Shown: positions 47,630-59,175 of the stretch, one piece after another
Position numbering within the stretch: the stretch's first letter is position 1
How the letters are laid out: every line of letters starts with the position of its first letter
Assembly (NCBI RefSeq): GCF_003265705.1
Contig: NW_020313157.1
Span: 1,295,787-1,359,786 of the forward strand
Source of the DNA: Callorhinus ursinus
Lineage: Eukaryota; Chordata; Mammalia; Carnivora; Otariidae
Direction: 5' to 3'
DNA: 64,000 nt
The notes under the pieces: generated by a model
Told to the model about the DNA's origin: nothing
What the model saw: only the letters and a program-made list of their open reading frames with translations
Database searches by the model: none
Position numbers and translations under genes: made by a program

Positions 47630-48930
47630 ATTCCTCTGACATAAAAGCAAAAAGTGTCCTCATGCTGCCTGCAAGACCTCTCAGGGGAACCTTTCCAGAG
47701 AGAGTCCATCAAACCTAGACAGATCTGCAGGGAGGGAACAGACACAATGGTCCCTATATGTCCAAGGACTTAAAATATCTAAAAATCTAACACACTGGGG
47801 TCAACCACATGTCATTTAGAATCAGATGGAGGAGTCTGGTCATGAAACTGCTCTGTACTCAGCTGAGAGAGGCAGGTAGAAAGTAATCTGGGGCATCCAT
47901 AAACCAAAATCGCCCCTGTCCAGCAATGACAAAGAAAAGTATGTTTAATCCTGTGGCAATCTATCAAGTGTCATGGTGTACAAGCTGCATATAAAGTGCA
48001 GCATTATTTTCAATGGGAGAACTTTCTCTCAGCTCAACAGACTTTGTAGAGGCAATGGGTATCTAGGATCAAAAGCCTGCAGATTTATGGTGGTGGCTGT
48101 TTACCAGAATTGAAAATCTTAAATTCCATTTCTCACAAAGATAAAGGAATATTTAAACAGAACCACGCACAGAGATTTGAAAGGGGAGAAACTGAGTTAT
48201 TTTCATCAGATATTTTTAAATCACCAATTTCACTTGTACTTTTGTCTCTAACTGTGCGCCCCCAGAGATTCTGAAAGGGAACACATGGAGGTGAATCAAG
48301 AAGGCAAAGTGACTTTGCAAAAGAAAGAAGAAAGATATTTTTCTTACTTCTTGCACAAGCTTACTAAGAAAGTGGAAATGGAGACACGTGGATGTGTCTA
48401 TATTCATTTACCAAGAAAGTGCTATATGCTTCACTCATTTGGGATGTGATTGGTGTTGAACTTTCCACTAGATCAGTCACTGCACTCTGTATAAAGGATA
48501 GGAGAGCAGGAAGGATACAGAAAAGACCTCAAACAAAGCATTTGGCAAATGAAACAAGCAAAAGCAAAGGAATAATGATAGATTTAATTGGATAGCAGGT
48601 GACCTGGATAGCAAACTGAATAAATAAACAATCGGTGATCTTCTAAGCTAGGCTTGTATCCAATTTCAGTCACAGTAATTAATGAAAAATTCATAAATGC
48701 ACACACTTGGAATGTGCAGCTCTAGATCTCCTGTCTGACATAGTAAGATTAAATACTGGATGCCCTGTCAGAAGCAAATAACAATTTTTGATTTAGAAAG
48801 TGAGTATAAGGAAAGTCTATGTCTCATTATTCCTTATTGTTCATCTAATGTTTTAAAAGGACTTGGAATCTTGTTGATTCATTCATTTCTTTTTTTATAA
48901 ACATCTTAAAAATTCACCTAGCTTAGTTAA
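47630..48930. other. Unassigned sequence, no gene seen
   Basis: Unique-looking; frames under 70 codons. Confidence 0.4.
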
Positions 48931-48934
48931 AAAG

Positions 48935-49130
48935 TAAAATGCACACAACAGAGTAGAGAAAGATAAGACTGAAAAACAGAGGGTTTGGACCATGGAAGGA
49001 ATTCAGTGCCATACTAAGTGGCTTAAGGTTGATCTGATAAGCAACAGGGAGCCACTGAAAATTTTTGAGCAGAGGCGTGACATGAGTAGAGATGTGACTG
49101 AGGAAGATTTATTTGGAAACAGGATACAAA
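48935..49130 (-). repeat. L2 LINE internal fragment, antisense
   Basis: AACAGGGAGCCACTGAAAAT, TTTTGAGCAGAGGCGTGACA and ATGAGTAGAGATGTGACTGA match the antisense L2 internal block. Confidence 0.65.
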
Positions 49131-49143
49131 ATTAATCAGTGGG

Positions 49144-49179
49144 TATGTGCACATGCGCGCGTGCGCACACACACACACA
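49144..49179. repeat. Alternating purine-pyrimidine run (Z-DNA-prone)
   Basis: 36 bases of strict pyrimidine-purine alternation, with a CGCGCG-containing core (GCGCGCGTGCGC at about 49155) followed by (CA)n. Such composition favours left-handed DNA under negative supercoiling. Confidence 0.9.
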
Positions 49180-49680
49180 AAACCAAAAACACAGGCATTC
49201 TTACAAGAAATTCTTGCTTGAGACAGATAATAAAACCTGAGTAAATGATATAGTCCTAAATGGGGTCAAGGTGAACAACACTATATCCGTGCTACCACTG
49301 AAACTTCAAGTATAATCACTTTTGGGGCTATTTTGGTTGATTATGCAATACAAACAAGAGCATAGTTACTTCAGCAATTTTCTCTCTAAATTTCTTTAAT
49401 GGCCAGCTGGCTGTGGAGGACTGAGGGAACCTAGACAAAAATGTACAATTCTAAGGAGTTTTAAAAATAAATAAAATGTTACAAAAGATGCCAGGATAAG
49501 GGCAGTGTGAATCTTATTCAGAAACTCAACATCAAATGTTGCTAACATTGTCTCCTAATTTGGATGGTGAAAAGAGAGATTCAGCTAACATCTCTGCTGA
49601 GAGTGAATTTACAGTTCCTTTGACTATGGCACCAGCTTAATAAAGTCAGAAAAATAAAATACATCAAAAAACAAAATGTA
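49180..49680. other. AT-rich unassigned sequence
   Basis: No repeat or gene recognised. Confidence 0.4.
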
Positions 49681-49862
49681 GGAGTGCCTGGATGGCTGTC
49701 GGTTGAGCATCCGACTTGGTTTCAGCTCAGGTCAAGATCTCATGGGTCAAGGGATCTGCCCACGTTGGGCTCCTCACTCAGCAGAGAGTCTGCTTGAAAG
49801 ATTCTCTCCCTCTGCCCCTCCCCCCACTCGCTCTTTCTCTCTCAAAAAAATAAACCTTTAAA
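49681..49862 (+). mobile_element. Carnivore tRNA-derived SINE, diverged copy
   Basis: GGAGTGCCTGGATGGCTGTC head, GACTTGGTTTCAGCTCAGGT body, TCTGCTTGAAAGATTCTCTC and a CT-rich end with AAATAAACCTTTAAAG tail. Only a weak A-rich direct repeat flanks it. Older than the 17088 copy. Confidence 0.93.
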
Positions 49863-49864
49863 GA

Positions 49865-50100
49865 AAATCTGCATTTCCTTCTAAATACCCCAAGCCCCAT
49901 GCCTCTTTCTCCTACAACTATTATATATACTCATGGTAATCCTGCTGGCTGTAAAGGTGCTGGGCTATGTATTGGGGTGCACACACCCTCACTCACAGAA
50001 GTGCACACACTTCTGCCCCCAACTTTTGCTATAGCCTACTAAGGATCTCATATGCCTTCTTCTATCCATCCTACACACTGCTGTTAGCAATCCCTTCCTA
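49865..50100. other. Unassigned sequence
   Basis: No repeat or gene recognised. Confidence 0.4.
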
Positions 50101-50102
50101 AG

Positions 50103-50318
50103 CAAGGGTTTCTCAACTGAAGGTGGTTTTCTCCTCCAGGTGACATTTGGGGTCATTTTTTGGTTGTCATAATAGGGAAGGGGGTATGCTCCTAGCATCT
50201 AGTGAGTAGAGGCCATGGATGCTGCTAAGCCTCCTAAAATGCAGAGGACAGTGTCTCACAACAAAGAATTGTCTGGATGAAAATGTTAATAGTGCCAAGG
50301 CCAAGAACCTCTGTCCTA
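50103..50318 (-). repeat. hAT-type non-autonomous DNA transposon fragment
   Basis: AAGGGTTTCTCAACTGAAGG at one end and CCAAGAACCTCTGTCC at the other resemble the terminal inverted repeats. The middle (GTGACATTTGGGGTCATTTT, TAGTGAGTAGAGGCCATGGA, AACAAAGAATTGTCTGGATG) matches a common mammalian hAT family in antisense. Confidence 0.7.
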
Positions 50319-50379
50319 AACATAAAGGTCACATTGGTTTACACACTTCATAAAATTCACAACAGTTGGTGTAAGCCTG

Positions 50380-50605
50380 AATCTGGCTCTTACTGTCCAC
50401 ATAATCTGGTTTCACCATCTTCTCTGATTCACTCCTGTATCCCACTGCTCCCACATGAACTCCCTGCTCTTGAATGCCTAGGGATTTCAGCCCCCCTGAA
50501 ATGAGAGATACTTGCCTCCTCCTGCCTCAGCCCCTTGACTCAGCCTCTGCCCCTTACTGGACAATCATTTCTACCAGGCTGTCATTTTTATCCAACCTTC
50601 CAGCA
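50380..50605 (+). repeat. Possible L2 LINE fragment
   Basis: CATCTTCTCTGATTCACTCC and the GCCCCTTACTGGACAATCAT region have L2-like order. The match is weak. Confidence 0.35.
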
Positions 50606-50609
50606 GGAC

Positions 50610-51465
50610 TTTCTGTCATCATTTGAATAAACCATCATTTATTCACACATCAAACACCAGCCTCACCAGAGCAACAGCTCACACCAACTTGCATTTCTTC
50701 CATTCTTCTCATCCTGTCATTTGCCTTTGTCTCTTGGCTGCACAAACCATAAGCCTCCTCCCTCATCGAGCCCATCCCATCAAGATCTTGGAGAAAGTGA
50801 CCCTGAATTAACCTGTAGATGTTGCCATATCTCAAAGCTAGGCTTTTTCTGTGTCTGGGAATGAGCAGTCTGAGCCTGTCTGAGCTTCATTATGTGTCTT
50901 TGACAAGTAGCAGCAAGAGTGAAAGCAGTGATTAAACCAAAAGGTATTGATATGGCAGTACTTCCAGGCCCTACCCACCTCCCTGACTGGTAAGCAGATT
51001 TGTCATTCAGCTTTTCTCCCTCCCTAGCCTGCTGATCTCTCAGGTGCCTGGACATAGCCAATGCTGAACTTTGAGAAAGAGCGGAAGAGGAGTAATAGGC
51101 AGTCTTACTGAAACAAGACAAACCACACATGGAATAATAGGCTGTGGGGAGAAAGTGAAGGGTTAATGGGTTGAGGGCTCAGTGATGGGAGAGACTGGAC
51201 ACAGCTAATGCACAGTGGTGACACAGTACAAATCCAAGAACACAGAGAAGAAAAGAGAACATGAAGAATGTTGCTGAAGATCATAAATTAAATTTGCTTT
51301 AATATATATTTTCCCCCAGAGAAATCAGTAAGCTGTTTTAAGTTATTTTGTCAACAACTATTATGTTTTTTGTTGTTCTACTTGATTGACTGGCGTTCGG
51401 CAAAGAGGATGGATTATATGGGCCAAAAGTTTATAGAGGGTGCACAGATATTAAAGAACTGCTTT
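50610..51465. other. Unassigned sequence, no gene seen
   Basis: Includes a 116-codon minus-strand frame (50780-51130) without a recognisable domain. Confidence 0.4.
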
Positions 51466-51467
51466 TC

Positions 51468-51610
51468 TATGGAAAAAGAAACTGAAGGTTAAGAGCGGTC
51501 ACTCACTTTGTCCCAAATCATTTGACATTAGAATCAAGCTTCAAACTCAGCCAGGATTACGACCAAGCCCACATTCAACCACTTCACTATTCCGCCTCTC
51601 AAAATAGAAG
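51468..51610 (-). repeat. MIR SINE fragment, antisense
   Basis: GGAAAAAGAAACTGAAGGTT, AAGAGCGGTCACTCACTTTG and AATCAAGCTTCAAACTCAGC fit antisense MIR. Confidence 0.65.
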
Positions 51611-51614
51611 GTTT

Positions 51615-52265
51615 AACTTCATGTCAGTTTTTAATTATTCAAAAAGCTCTTATTTCCAACAATGGCATTATATAGTCCCTTTTAATGACTACCTCCATGA
51701 TTTTGATAAAGACAACCACTTATGTAGGTGATACATACATAGATGAAAGTTCTCTGTAAATACATCTGTTCAGTTCATATGCATCCATTCTCACTGAGTC
51801 ATAAGCTGGATAGGTAGGGGACATATAATAGCTTTGCTTACAGAGTAGATATTCAATAAATGCTACTAATGATGATGCATATAAATGCACAGGACCATGG
51901 GCCTCCATCCAGCAAGGCAACCTAAAATTCTCATTGAATTTCTTTTATCCTAAATTTCTCTTTCCATTATGTTACACAGGCTCTATCAGAGAGAGCTAGA
52001 GTCCCCTGGTGTATATTTGTCACGGAACCTTTGCTCCCTTGTTCTTTATGAGAATTTTGTCCTACTCAGAGTTGAAGAGAAAAATAACCCATTTATATTC
52101 TCTGCACTACTCTTTGGGTTTTATTCCAATTGCTATTGTGTTGCGGCTGCTACGAAGAGGAATACCAATGTAAGCAAGGAGTTAAGTGCACTGCTGCTTC
52201 AAATGCAGTGAGCTGGTCAGATGACTCAGAAGAAAGAGAACGGCAGCACAGTCTTAAATTCTAAA
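51615..52265. other. Unassigned sequence
   Basis: No repeat or gene recognised. Confidence 0.4.
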
Positions 52266-52268
52266 TTT

Positions 52269-52375
52269 AGATAGATGGACAGACAGATAGATACAGATAT
52301 AGATGAAGTATGTATATACATAGCTATGCCTTTACATATTGATCTATTGATCTGTCTATCTGTCTATCTATCTAC
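52269..52375. repeat. Facing GATA and TATC tetranucleotide tracts
   Basis: GATA/GACA units at 52269-52308 and complementary TATC/TGTC units at about 52338-52372, separated by about 30 bp. The arms could pair as an imperfect hairpin. Confidence 0.85.
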
Positions 52376-52424
52376 CCACCCACAAATCATCTGTCTAGCT
52401 TTGGCTGGGAGACAAAATAGCATG

Positions 52425-52600
52425 TGGTTAAGTACAAACTTAGGGCTCAGAGACCAGGTTCTGGTACAACCTCTGTGTATGTGACTTTGGAAAATTAATC
52501 TCAGCTTTCCCATATGAGCCACAGGTACGGTAATAGTGGTGCCTATCTCAGAGGGTTGCCATGACTTCCCCATGCGTCTTCCCCATGGAGACTGTGTAGC
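52425..52600 (+). repeat. MIR SINE
   Basis: ATAGCATGTGGTTAAGTACA, TGTGTATGTGACTTTGGAAA and GTGCCTATCTCAGAGGGTTG match MIR. Confidence 0.82.
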
Positions 52601-52739
52601 CTACTTCACCTTCCAAAGTAGGTGGTATACCAGCAATAGAAGTGATTACTTTGGAGGATGGTAAAATGATGATGATTATAAGGGATGGTGGAAAATAAAT
52701 CAGATTGCTTTTAGTAGCCTTTTTATTGAAACTCCTAAT

Positions 52740-53030
52740 GTTGACCTCTAGGAGAACATGATTTGGAGTTAGATGAGACTTTAGTTCAAATCCCAACGTT
52801 TCCATTAGAGGGATTCGTGTGTGTAATAGAGAAGGAGAGCAGGGTGAGACGGAGAGAGAGAGAAGGAATGGTCATGTCCCTTTGACAGAAATTCAATACT
52901 CTTATCTGTAAGAGGGGATAATAATAGTACCTACTTCATAGGGTTATTGTGAGAAATACATTATACAATATATGTACATAAATCTAGCATATTACTCGTC
53001 ACATGGTAAGCGCATAAAAATAATTATTGT
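52740..53030 (+). repeat. MIR SINE with an internal GA-rich interruption
   Basis: GATTTGGAGTTAGATGAGAC, then a purine-rich insert, then TAAGAGGGGATAATAATAGT, ACCTACTTCATAGGGTTATT and CGTCACATGGTAAGCGC. Confidence 0.8.
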
Positions 53031-53034
53031 TCTT

Positions 53035-53575
53035 GAACAATCCATCCTATTATTAACTGTCTTGATGGGCTGGGCCTATGCTCCCCATTCACACTCATCT
53101 GAAAGTCATTGTTATCAGGAACTATTTGCTAATTCCCTATGCAGAATTTAAATCTTCCATACAACCTCATCTGCTGCTCCATGCTAATTATGTACTTATC
53201 TTATCTGAATATCTGTTGCAAATTTACAAAGCCACTCTTGTCCTTCTGGCTCCTGGCTATGCACAGTCACAAATAGTTTACAAACAACAATAGAAACAAC
53301 AACAACAAAACTTTGGCAGGGAGAAGAAAACAAAGCAAGAGCATCCTATAATACCCTGCTCTTCTAACTGGGGCTCTTTGATTTTTCTTCAGGTCAACTT
53401 CTCCAAAAATTACAGAACTGAATTATCAGATCACTACACTTACTCTGCCATGATATCATTGTAAAATTACACTTTAATAAAACTCTGAAAGATGGTTTCT
53501 CTGTCATAGTGTCAAGTGTCTAAAACCCACCAGTAATAAACATCTGGCTTTTGGTTGTCAGTGGCTATAATTAAA
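53035..53575. other. Unassigned sequence
   Basis: No repeat or gene recognised. Confidence 0.4.
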
Positions 53576-53579
53576 AGAA

Positions 53580-54000
53580 AGCAAGGGCTTTAGAGACGGA
53601 AAAATTAGTTCAATTCCTGACCCTAGGACAAACTGGCTGTATGACTTTGGGCAAGGAAATTAACCTTTCTGAGCTCCTAAAACAAGAGGATGATAGCAAT
53701 ACCTACATTATAGTCAGGATTCCACCTGCTTCAATACCAAGTGTACCATTCAGATCTTGATCCACGTGACTCTCATTCCCGGGGATTGGAGTTACTACTT
53801 TTTGGGTTGTTTTGAGGAATAAATGAGTTAATACACACCATCACTTAGAACACCACTTGGCACACAGTAAATGCCAAATAAGTGGCTGTTTGTATTATTA
53901 TTAGTATTACTGTAAGATTGCTGTGAGGACTGACTGTGATAATCCTGGTAAAGGGCTAAGCACAATGCCTGGAACATGGGAAGCTCTCATTAACTGACAG
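53580..54000 (+). repeat. MIR SINE followed by two MIR 3' tails
   Basis: A MIR core (TGGGCAAGGAAATTAACCTT) near 53648, then a MIR tail (AATAAATGAGTTAATACACA) near 53818 and a second tail (GTGAGGACTGACTGTGATAA) near 53922. This indicates at least two overlapping or rearranged copies. Confidence 0.75.
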
Positions 54001-54004
54001 CTAG

Positions 54005-54780
54005 TGTCCCTGCTTCTTATAAACTACACCAGCTCCACTGTGAATGAAAGCTAGCAGGATGAAATCATCGAACACCCCCACCCCATACCAAATGCCAAAA
54101 GGACATCAAATTGGGTGTGAAAACACAAAACCAGGTATAGTTCAATTATCTGTGCTAATGGAAGGGTTTGGAGGCAAGGACAATCAACCAGGATGAATAA
54201 TCCAAAACCACATTCACTTGGCCATGAAATACACCATCAGTTCACATTCAAATATACTGTGTCTGCCATTCTGGGGATTAATTTCAACAGAATAATGAAT
54301 CCACACAAGACAGGCCTGATTCAAGCTGGGAAGTGCCCTGGTTCTTTGGTCTGTTTCCTGCTCATCTCCTCCCTGCAACATACTCCATGCTGAGAGCAGC
54401 CAGCAGGCTTCCGCGACTGGTGCAGAGAACCAATCTAAACAGGGTTGACCCCTCTCAAATCTTCCCAGAGCATGAAAGAGGCCTGGGTTTCAAAGCCTTC
54501 TTCTGCATGAAAATTAACTAGGGCTCCAGGTTGAGATGTCACAGATAAGGAGCTAAGGGGACATCTTGCTGCAGAAAATAGAGTCGAGCCATGTAGTATT
54601 GCCCTTGCCCTGTCCAAGATCCAGTGTTGGTCGTTTTCTTTGATATAAAGATATCTAGAATCCCACCTCCCATCACAAATACTGCAAGTTCAAAAGGAAT
54701 GGCTTTCCTCTTCATGAAGTAGATTACTTGATGTTCTAATAACATGGGCTTGCAAAAATAAACATTGCAATGAGCACTAT
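54005..54780. other. Unassigned sequence, no gene seen
   Basis: Unique-looking; frames under 90 codons. Confidence 0.4.
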
Positions 54781-54784
54781 ACTT

Positions 54785-54962
54785 TACATATTCATCCATT
54801 AAATAAATACTGAGGGCCTTTTAAGAGTTTGGCAATGGACAAGGAACTGAGCATATAAAGAAGCAGAACAAAGACATAAAGTCCTCACCTTATAGCCTAG
54901 TGAAAACAATTAAGCAATGGCAGATGAATGTAATAAAGTAAACATGATGGTGAGAATACATA
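54785..54962 (-). repeat. L2 LINE 3' fragment, antisense
   Basis: CATTAAATAAATACTGAGGG, CAATGGACAAGGAACTGAGC and AAGTCCTCACCTTATAGCCT match antisense L2. Confidence 0.75.
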
Positions 54963-55089
54963 GCTAGAGCACCAGACCTTGTCTGCTGGAGGCCGGGGGC
55001 TCTGATCCAACCCTGACAGTTCCTGGTAAGTCAACATCACCTCTTCCCCATTCAACAACAACAGACCCCTTTTGGTCTTTCCACCCCAA

Positions 55090-55660
55090 TCTATAAGCCA
55101 TTTTTTGTTCCACAGCCAGAGTAATCTTCAAATGTGAATCTGAGCAAGCCACTCTTCAACTCTCCAGTGGCTTCCCAGTGCTCTAAAATGAAAGACAGAG
55201 GCACATGGATGGCACAGTTGGTTGGGCATCTGACTCTTCGTGTCGGGTCAGGTCATGGTCTTAGGGTAGTTAGATAGGGCCCTGTGTTGGGCTCCGCACC
55301 CAGTGTGGAGTCTGCTTAGGGCTGTCTCTGCCCCACCCCACTCTCTCAAATAAATAAATCTTTAAAAAATAAAATGAAATGAAATGAAAGCCATGTCCTT
55401 ACTTTGGCGTGGAAGGCTTTGCCTGATCTGGCCCTGCCTACCTGCCTCTCCTCAAGGCCCGCCAGGCCTGCTCTGCTCACTGCCCTCCAGCCACGCTGGT
55501 TCCTTTCAGCTCCTCTAAAACAACAAGCTCCTTTTTCTTTCCTCAGGACTTTCTGTTTCCTTCAATTGGGATGCTTCTCCCACAGCTGATTCCAGCTTCT
55601 CTGTTTGGTCTCTCCCCAAATGCTACCTCCTTATAAAGGCCTTTTCCATCAACCTCATGC
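55090..55660 (+). repeat. L2 LINE fragment, split by a carnivore SINE
   Basis: The left part ends TCCAGTGGCTTCCCAGTGCT. The right part continues ATGTCCTTACTTTGGCGTGG, AAGGCTTTGCCTGATCTGGC, TTTCCTCAGGACTTTCTGTT and AATGCTACCTCCTTATAAAG. The parts join into one L2, so the SINE is younger. Confidence 0.85.
55199..55370 (+). mobile_element. Carnivore tRNA-derived SINE, diverged, nested in L2
   Basis: GGCACATGGATGGCACAGTT head, GGTTGGGCATCTGACTCTTC body, GTGGAGTCTGCTTAGGGCTG and CTCTCTCAAATAAATAAATC tail. A short AAAATGAAA-type repeat lies on both sides. Confidence 0.92.
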
Positions 55661-55794
55661 AGGGGACAATGGGGGTGAGAGAAAAATTAAATCCCAACTG
55701 ACCTTCCTTCCAAGCACTCTCAAAATGTAGAATGATCAGTTCTTGTCTGTTGCCTTGTTTGTGTCTGAGAATGCATGAAATGTAAGTAAGAACA

Positions 55795-56045
55795 AGGGCT
55801 CATGTTGGCTGAGCTCTCACTATGTGCCAAGTACTCTTCCAAGCTCTTTTCATGTGTCAACTCACTTCAGATTCACAGCTAATGTGCAGGCTGGGTTATA
55901 GCTGTGGAGACAGGCATGGAGAGGTTAAGCAACTTGCATACTGGTTGTGTGATTTGTACGTGACAAAGGCAACATTTGTACCTGGAAAGCCTGGCTGCAA
56001 AATCCATGTTCTTAACTTCCATACTGAGTCACTTCTCAATCACAA
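55795..56045 (-). repeat. MIR SINE, antisense
   Basis: GAGCTCTCACTATGTGCCAA, GTACTCTTCCAAGCTCTTTT and GAGAGGTTAAGCAACTTGCA match antisense MIR. Confidence 0.85.
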
Positions 56046-56049
56046 GTGT

Positions 56050-56995
56050 CTTTGTTTTCAATTACAATAAAATCACCTCCCTAAAGGGTCATTAAAAAGT
56101 GACAAAGACCATGGAGGAAGTTTGTTCAGTAGAACTCTGCCTGTTGCCTCCCTTTGGGATCTCCTCCCTCCCCTCCTTCCCCTTAACAATGAACATTCTG
56201 CCCTATCCTTTTAGAATGCGCTCTACCCATAATCACCCTTAACAGCTGTGACTACATAAAGCTTATTTATACCCATGTCCTATGGCTAAAAGAGATCTTT
56301 AGGCAACCCACAACCCTGTCCAAAGAGTATATACATCACCAGGAGACAGGCTGTGAAATAGACTGTTGATTTAACTAGAAATGCCCATTATCCAAAAGCA
56401 AAGAAAACCCAAGGCCACCTCTACTTTCTCAAGAACCACCCTGCCTTCTATTTCCTACTACCCTCAACTCCATTCTAATTCTGTGCCTCAATCTTAAATA
56501 CATTAAAAACATAACCTATTTTATTTCTTTTTTCTTCTTCTTCTTTTTTTTTTTTTTCAAACTAAACAGGCTCAACTTAAGGTCAGTCTCTTCTGGTACA
56601 CTGGCTCCTATTATGGAGGGAATAAAGGAGAGACTGCTTTTAAAAAGAGAGAGGCTGCTTTTAATGACAGTTTCCGAACAGTGGCCTTTTGTACTTGAAG
56701 GGATTGATGATAAAGCTCACTGTCAACTGACAGTAACATCAATGTCAGAGCACAAAGGGACGGATGTCTCTCAATACGGGATCATCCCTGAGCCATTAAC
56801 CAGTGCTGGTCTGCTCTGCCATCTTGGAGGATGGCTACTTCTCATGACAACCTGACTGCGGCTTCCTCTCAGCAGAGTCAGGGAAGAAAACTCCCTCTAT
56901 CCTTCTCCACTCCCCTCTCTCTCTTCCTCTTTCTTACACACACAGAGGCACACGCTCCATATCTGAAAGTAATTCAGCACTTCCTGGTGGTGAAT
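56050..56995. other. Unassigned sequence with a pyrimidine run and a short direct repeat
   Basis: A (CTT)n/poly(T) run at 56524-56559. A direct repeat GAGACTGCTTTTAA / GAGGCTGCTTTTAA at about 56630 and 56650. The 80-codon frame at 56613-56855 has no recognisable domain. Confidence 0.45.
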
Positions 56996-56999
56996 GGCC

Positions 57000-57160
57000 A
57001 TGGTCCGAGTTTGAATTCTAGTATCTTTGCTTCTCTATGCTCCGGTGTTCTCATCTCTAAAATAGAGATAATACTAATAAATATAATGACATAGTTCATG
57101 CAAAAGTTTGGTGCAATGTCTAGACAAACACTCAAAATATACATTGGCTGTTATTATTAC
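57000..57160 (+). repeat. MIR SINE
   Basis: GGTCCGAGTTTGAATTCTAG, TTCTCATCTCTAAAATAGAG and ATAATACTAATAAATATAAT fit MIR. Confidence 0.65.
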
Positions 57161-57214
57161 TATTATAACAGTAGAGAACAATATGGTCTATACCATACTT
57201 TCTCTTGCATCAGC

Positions 57215-57400
57215 TAAATGCTTCTCCTGATGCTTTTGTGAGGGAGATAGGACTTCTGCACTTGAGCCATTTTACAGGTGAGGCTCAGACAGGTGTTATG
57301 ATGGGCTCCAAATCACACAAGTGATCAACCAGCAAAGTCAAGACTTAGAGAAGTGACTATATTATTTGAGACCAATGCTTGGTCCACTATCCCAAGTTAC
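57215..57400 (-). repeat. MIR SINE, antisense
   Basis: CATTTTACAGGTGAGGCTCA, CAGGTGTTATGATGGGCTCC and AAATCACACAAGTGATCAAC match antisense MIR. Confidence 0.7.
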
Positions 57401-57404
57401 TTCC

Positions 57405-58535
57405 CAATCAGTTGAAGACCAGGTGACTATTGTATACCTGGAATGATCTTAGAAGCAAGGGAATGAAAGCCATTCTGAGTTCCTCAAGCCCATCACAATT
57501 TCAAATATTGTATCTTATTGTTAGAGTGACCATATCACTTATCATCTAAACCTGGATATTTCTGACAGTGACAAATGCTATATTAGACAGGATTCCAAAA
57601 GAGACATAAACTGAGGTAGTACCAGACAAATGCCCTCTACATATGGTCCACATAATTATACTAGCACAAATCCCAACTCCATCTTCTAGATTTGACTGTG
57701 TCATTTAATATTTGACTTTATGGCACATTTTCTCATCCCCTCTCTTTCGGTGGGATCACCCCTCTCTCTTTCAGCCAATTGCTACTCCAACCAATGGTAT
57801 TACCACAGAACTTCCAAGTACAATAGCATTCTTCTTGCCGGACTCAAAGACGGGGTGAAGGATGAGTTCAAAGCCAAGCCAACTCAGGTTCTACTCAGAG
57901 ATTTTTCTGCTACAGCTGGAAAGGTACATGGTCCCATGCTTTTGGGGGAAGGCGAAGATCATGATGTTCAAAAGAAAAAATGTTGGATTTGACTGCCCAT
58001 TCTTCCTTGGCTGCTTAGAGGAAGTTTATCTTTAGCAGGAGCTGCCAACCCATCAAGAGGTAGAGAGAAGTGGAGATGCAAGGTAAGTGCAAAAAGGAGA
58101 ATGTCCTCACAGTTCTCAGCCATTGGTTCCAGTCACAAAAGCTTGAGGTCCAGTCTCCAACACCCTCATTCCTACAGTTATTTATTCAATTTTGGAGCCT
58201 AACACAAAAATCTCCCCAACTCCATTATCCAATATATTCTATGATAATTTGGGGGGTTTTTTTTACTCCATTTTGTTAAAAGTGGTATGAATTGTGTTTC
58301 CATTACTTGCAATCAAAATATTCTAATAGAGATACCAAAAATATGAGTATGGACATGGACTTCTAAGAAAGCTAAAATTTTTAAGCAAAAGAGGAGTTAG
58401 CAAGAAGGTAGGTCAAGCTGAATATTTTTGTTGAAATAAGCATTTCAGTGGGCTTGAGAGAGCTTAAAATTTTGATATGAAAACAAGCAAGAGGTGCCCC
58501 ATACCCCAAGAGATCTTGTTGAAAGAAGGACATGC
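57405..58535. other. Unassigned sequence, no gene seen
   Basis: Unique-looking. A 90-codon frame (57720-57992) without a recognisable domain. Confidence 0.4.
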
Positions 58536-58539
58536 CCAT

Positions 58540-58770
58540 GGAAAGGCATTATGGTGTAGTGGCTTTGGCATTAGTAAATGATGGTTCAAATGGCAGTTCC
58601 ACTGCTGAGTAGCTCTAAGTGCTTGGTCAGGTCACTTCAGCTCTCTGAGCTTCTATTTCCTCCTCCACAAAATAAGGATTTTGATACTTCTCAGAGTTGT
58701 AGGAGAGCCATCTAGTATGTACATAAGGCAGACGAAGTTATTAATAAATAGTGATTATTATGTGTGTGTG
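58540..58770 (+). repeat. MIR SINE
   Basis: GGCATTATGGTGTAGTGGCT, TCACTTCAGCTCTCTGAGCT and TTCTCAGAGTTGTAGGAGAG match MIR. It ends just before the L1 start. Confidence 0.82.
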
Positions 58771-58807
58771 CAGGGCAGTAAAGAGATCCAACTATGGGGG
58801 GGCGGAG

Positions 58808-58818
58808 CAAGATGGCGG
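58808..58818 (+). promoter_or_regulatory. YY1-type binding site at the L1 5' end
   Basis: CAAGATGGCGG lies about 14 bp from the element start and matches the YY1 core (AAGATGGCGGC). In human L1 a YY1 site at a similar position directs accurate initiation. Functional equivalence here is inference. Confidence 0.65.
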
Positions 58819-59175
58819 AGGAGTAGGAGACCTGGATTTTGTCTGGTCTCAGGAATTCAGCTGGATAGGGATCAAACCATTCTGAACACCTACGAACTCA
58901 ACAGGAGATGGAAGATAAGAAGAGTAACAACTCTCTGAACAGAATAGCGACCACTTTCTGGAAGGTAGGACGTGCAGAGAAGTGAATCCGAGGCGATATT
59001 CGGAAGGACAGACGGCGGGGGAGGGGGCCTCCGTTGGCCGCTTCTGGCAAGTGCTAGAGCCGCGGAGCACAAAATCGGAACTTTTAGAAGCCGGCTCCGC
59101 TGAGGGACGTCACTCCAGTGGCTAACCGGGGGCGTGGAACCCTCGCGGGACAGTGTGGTCTCAGGACCCTCGGGG

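Noticed and set aside
50780..51130. 116-codon minus-strand frame
   Set aside because: No recognisable domain, homologous frame or promoter context.
59010..59030. G-quadruplex in the L1 5' UTR
   Set aside because: Only two or three long G-runs occur close together, short of the four needed for a standard motif.
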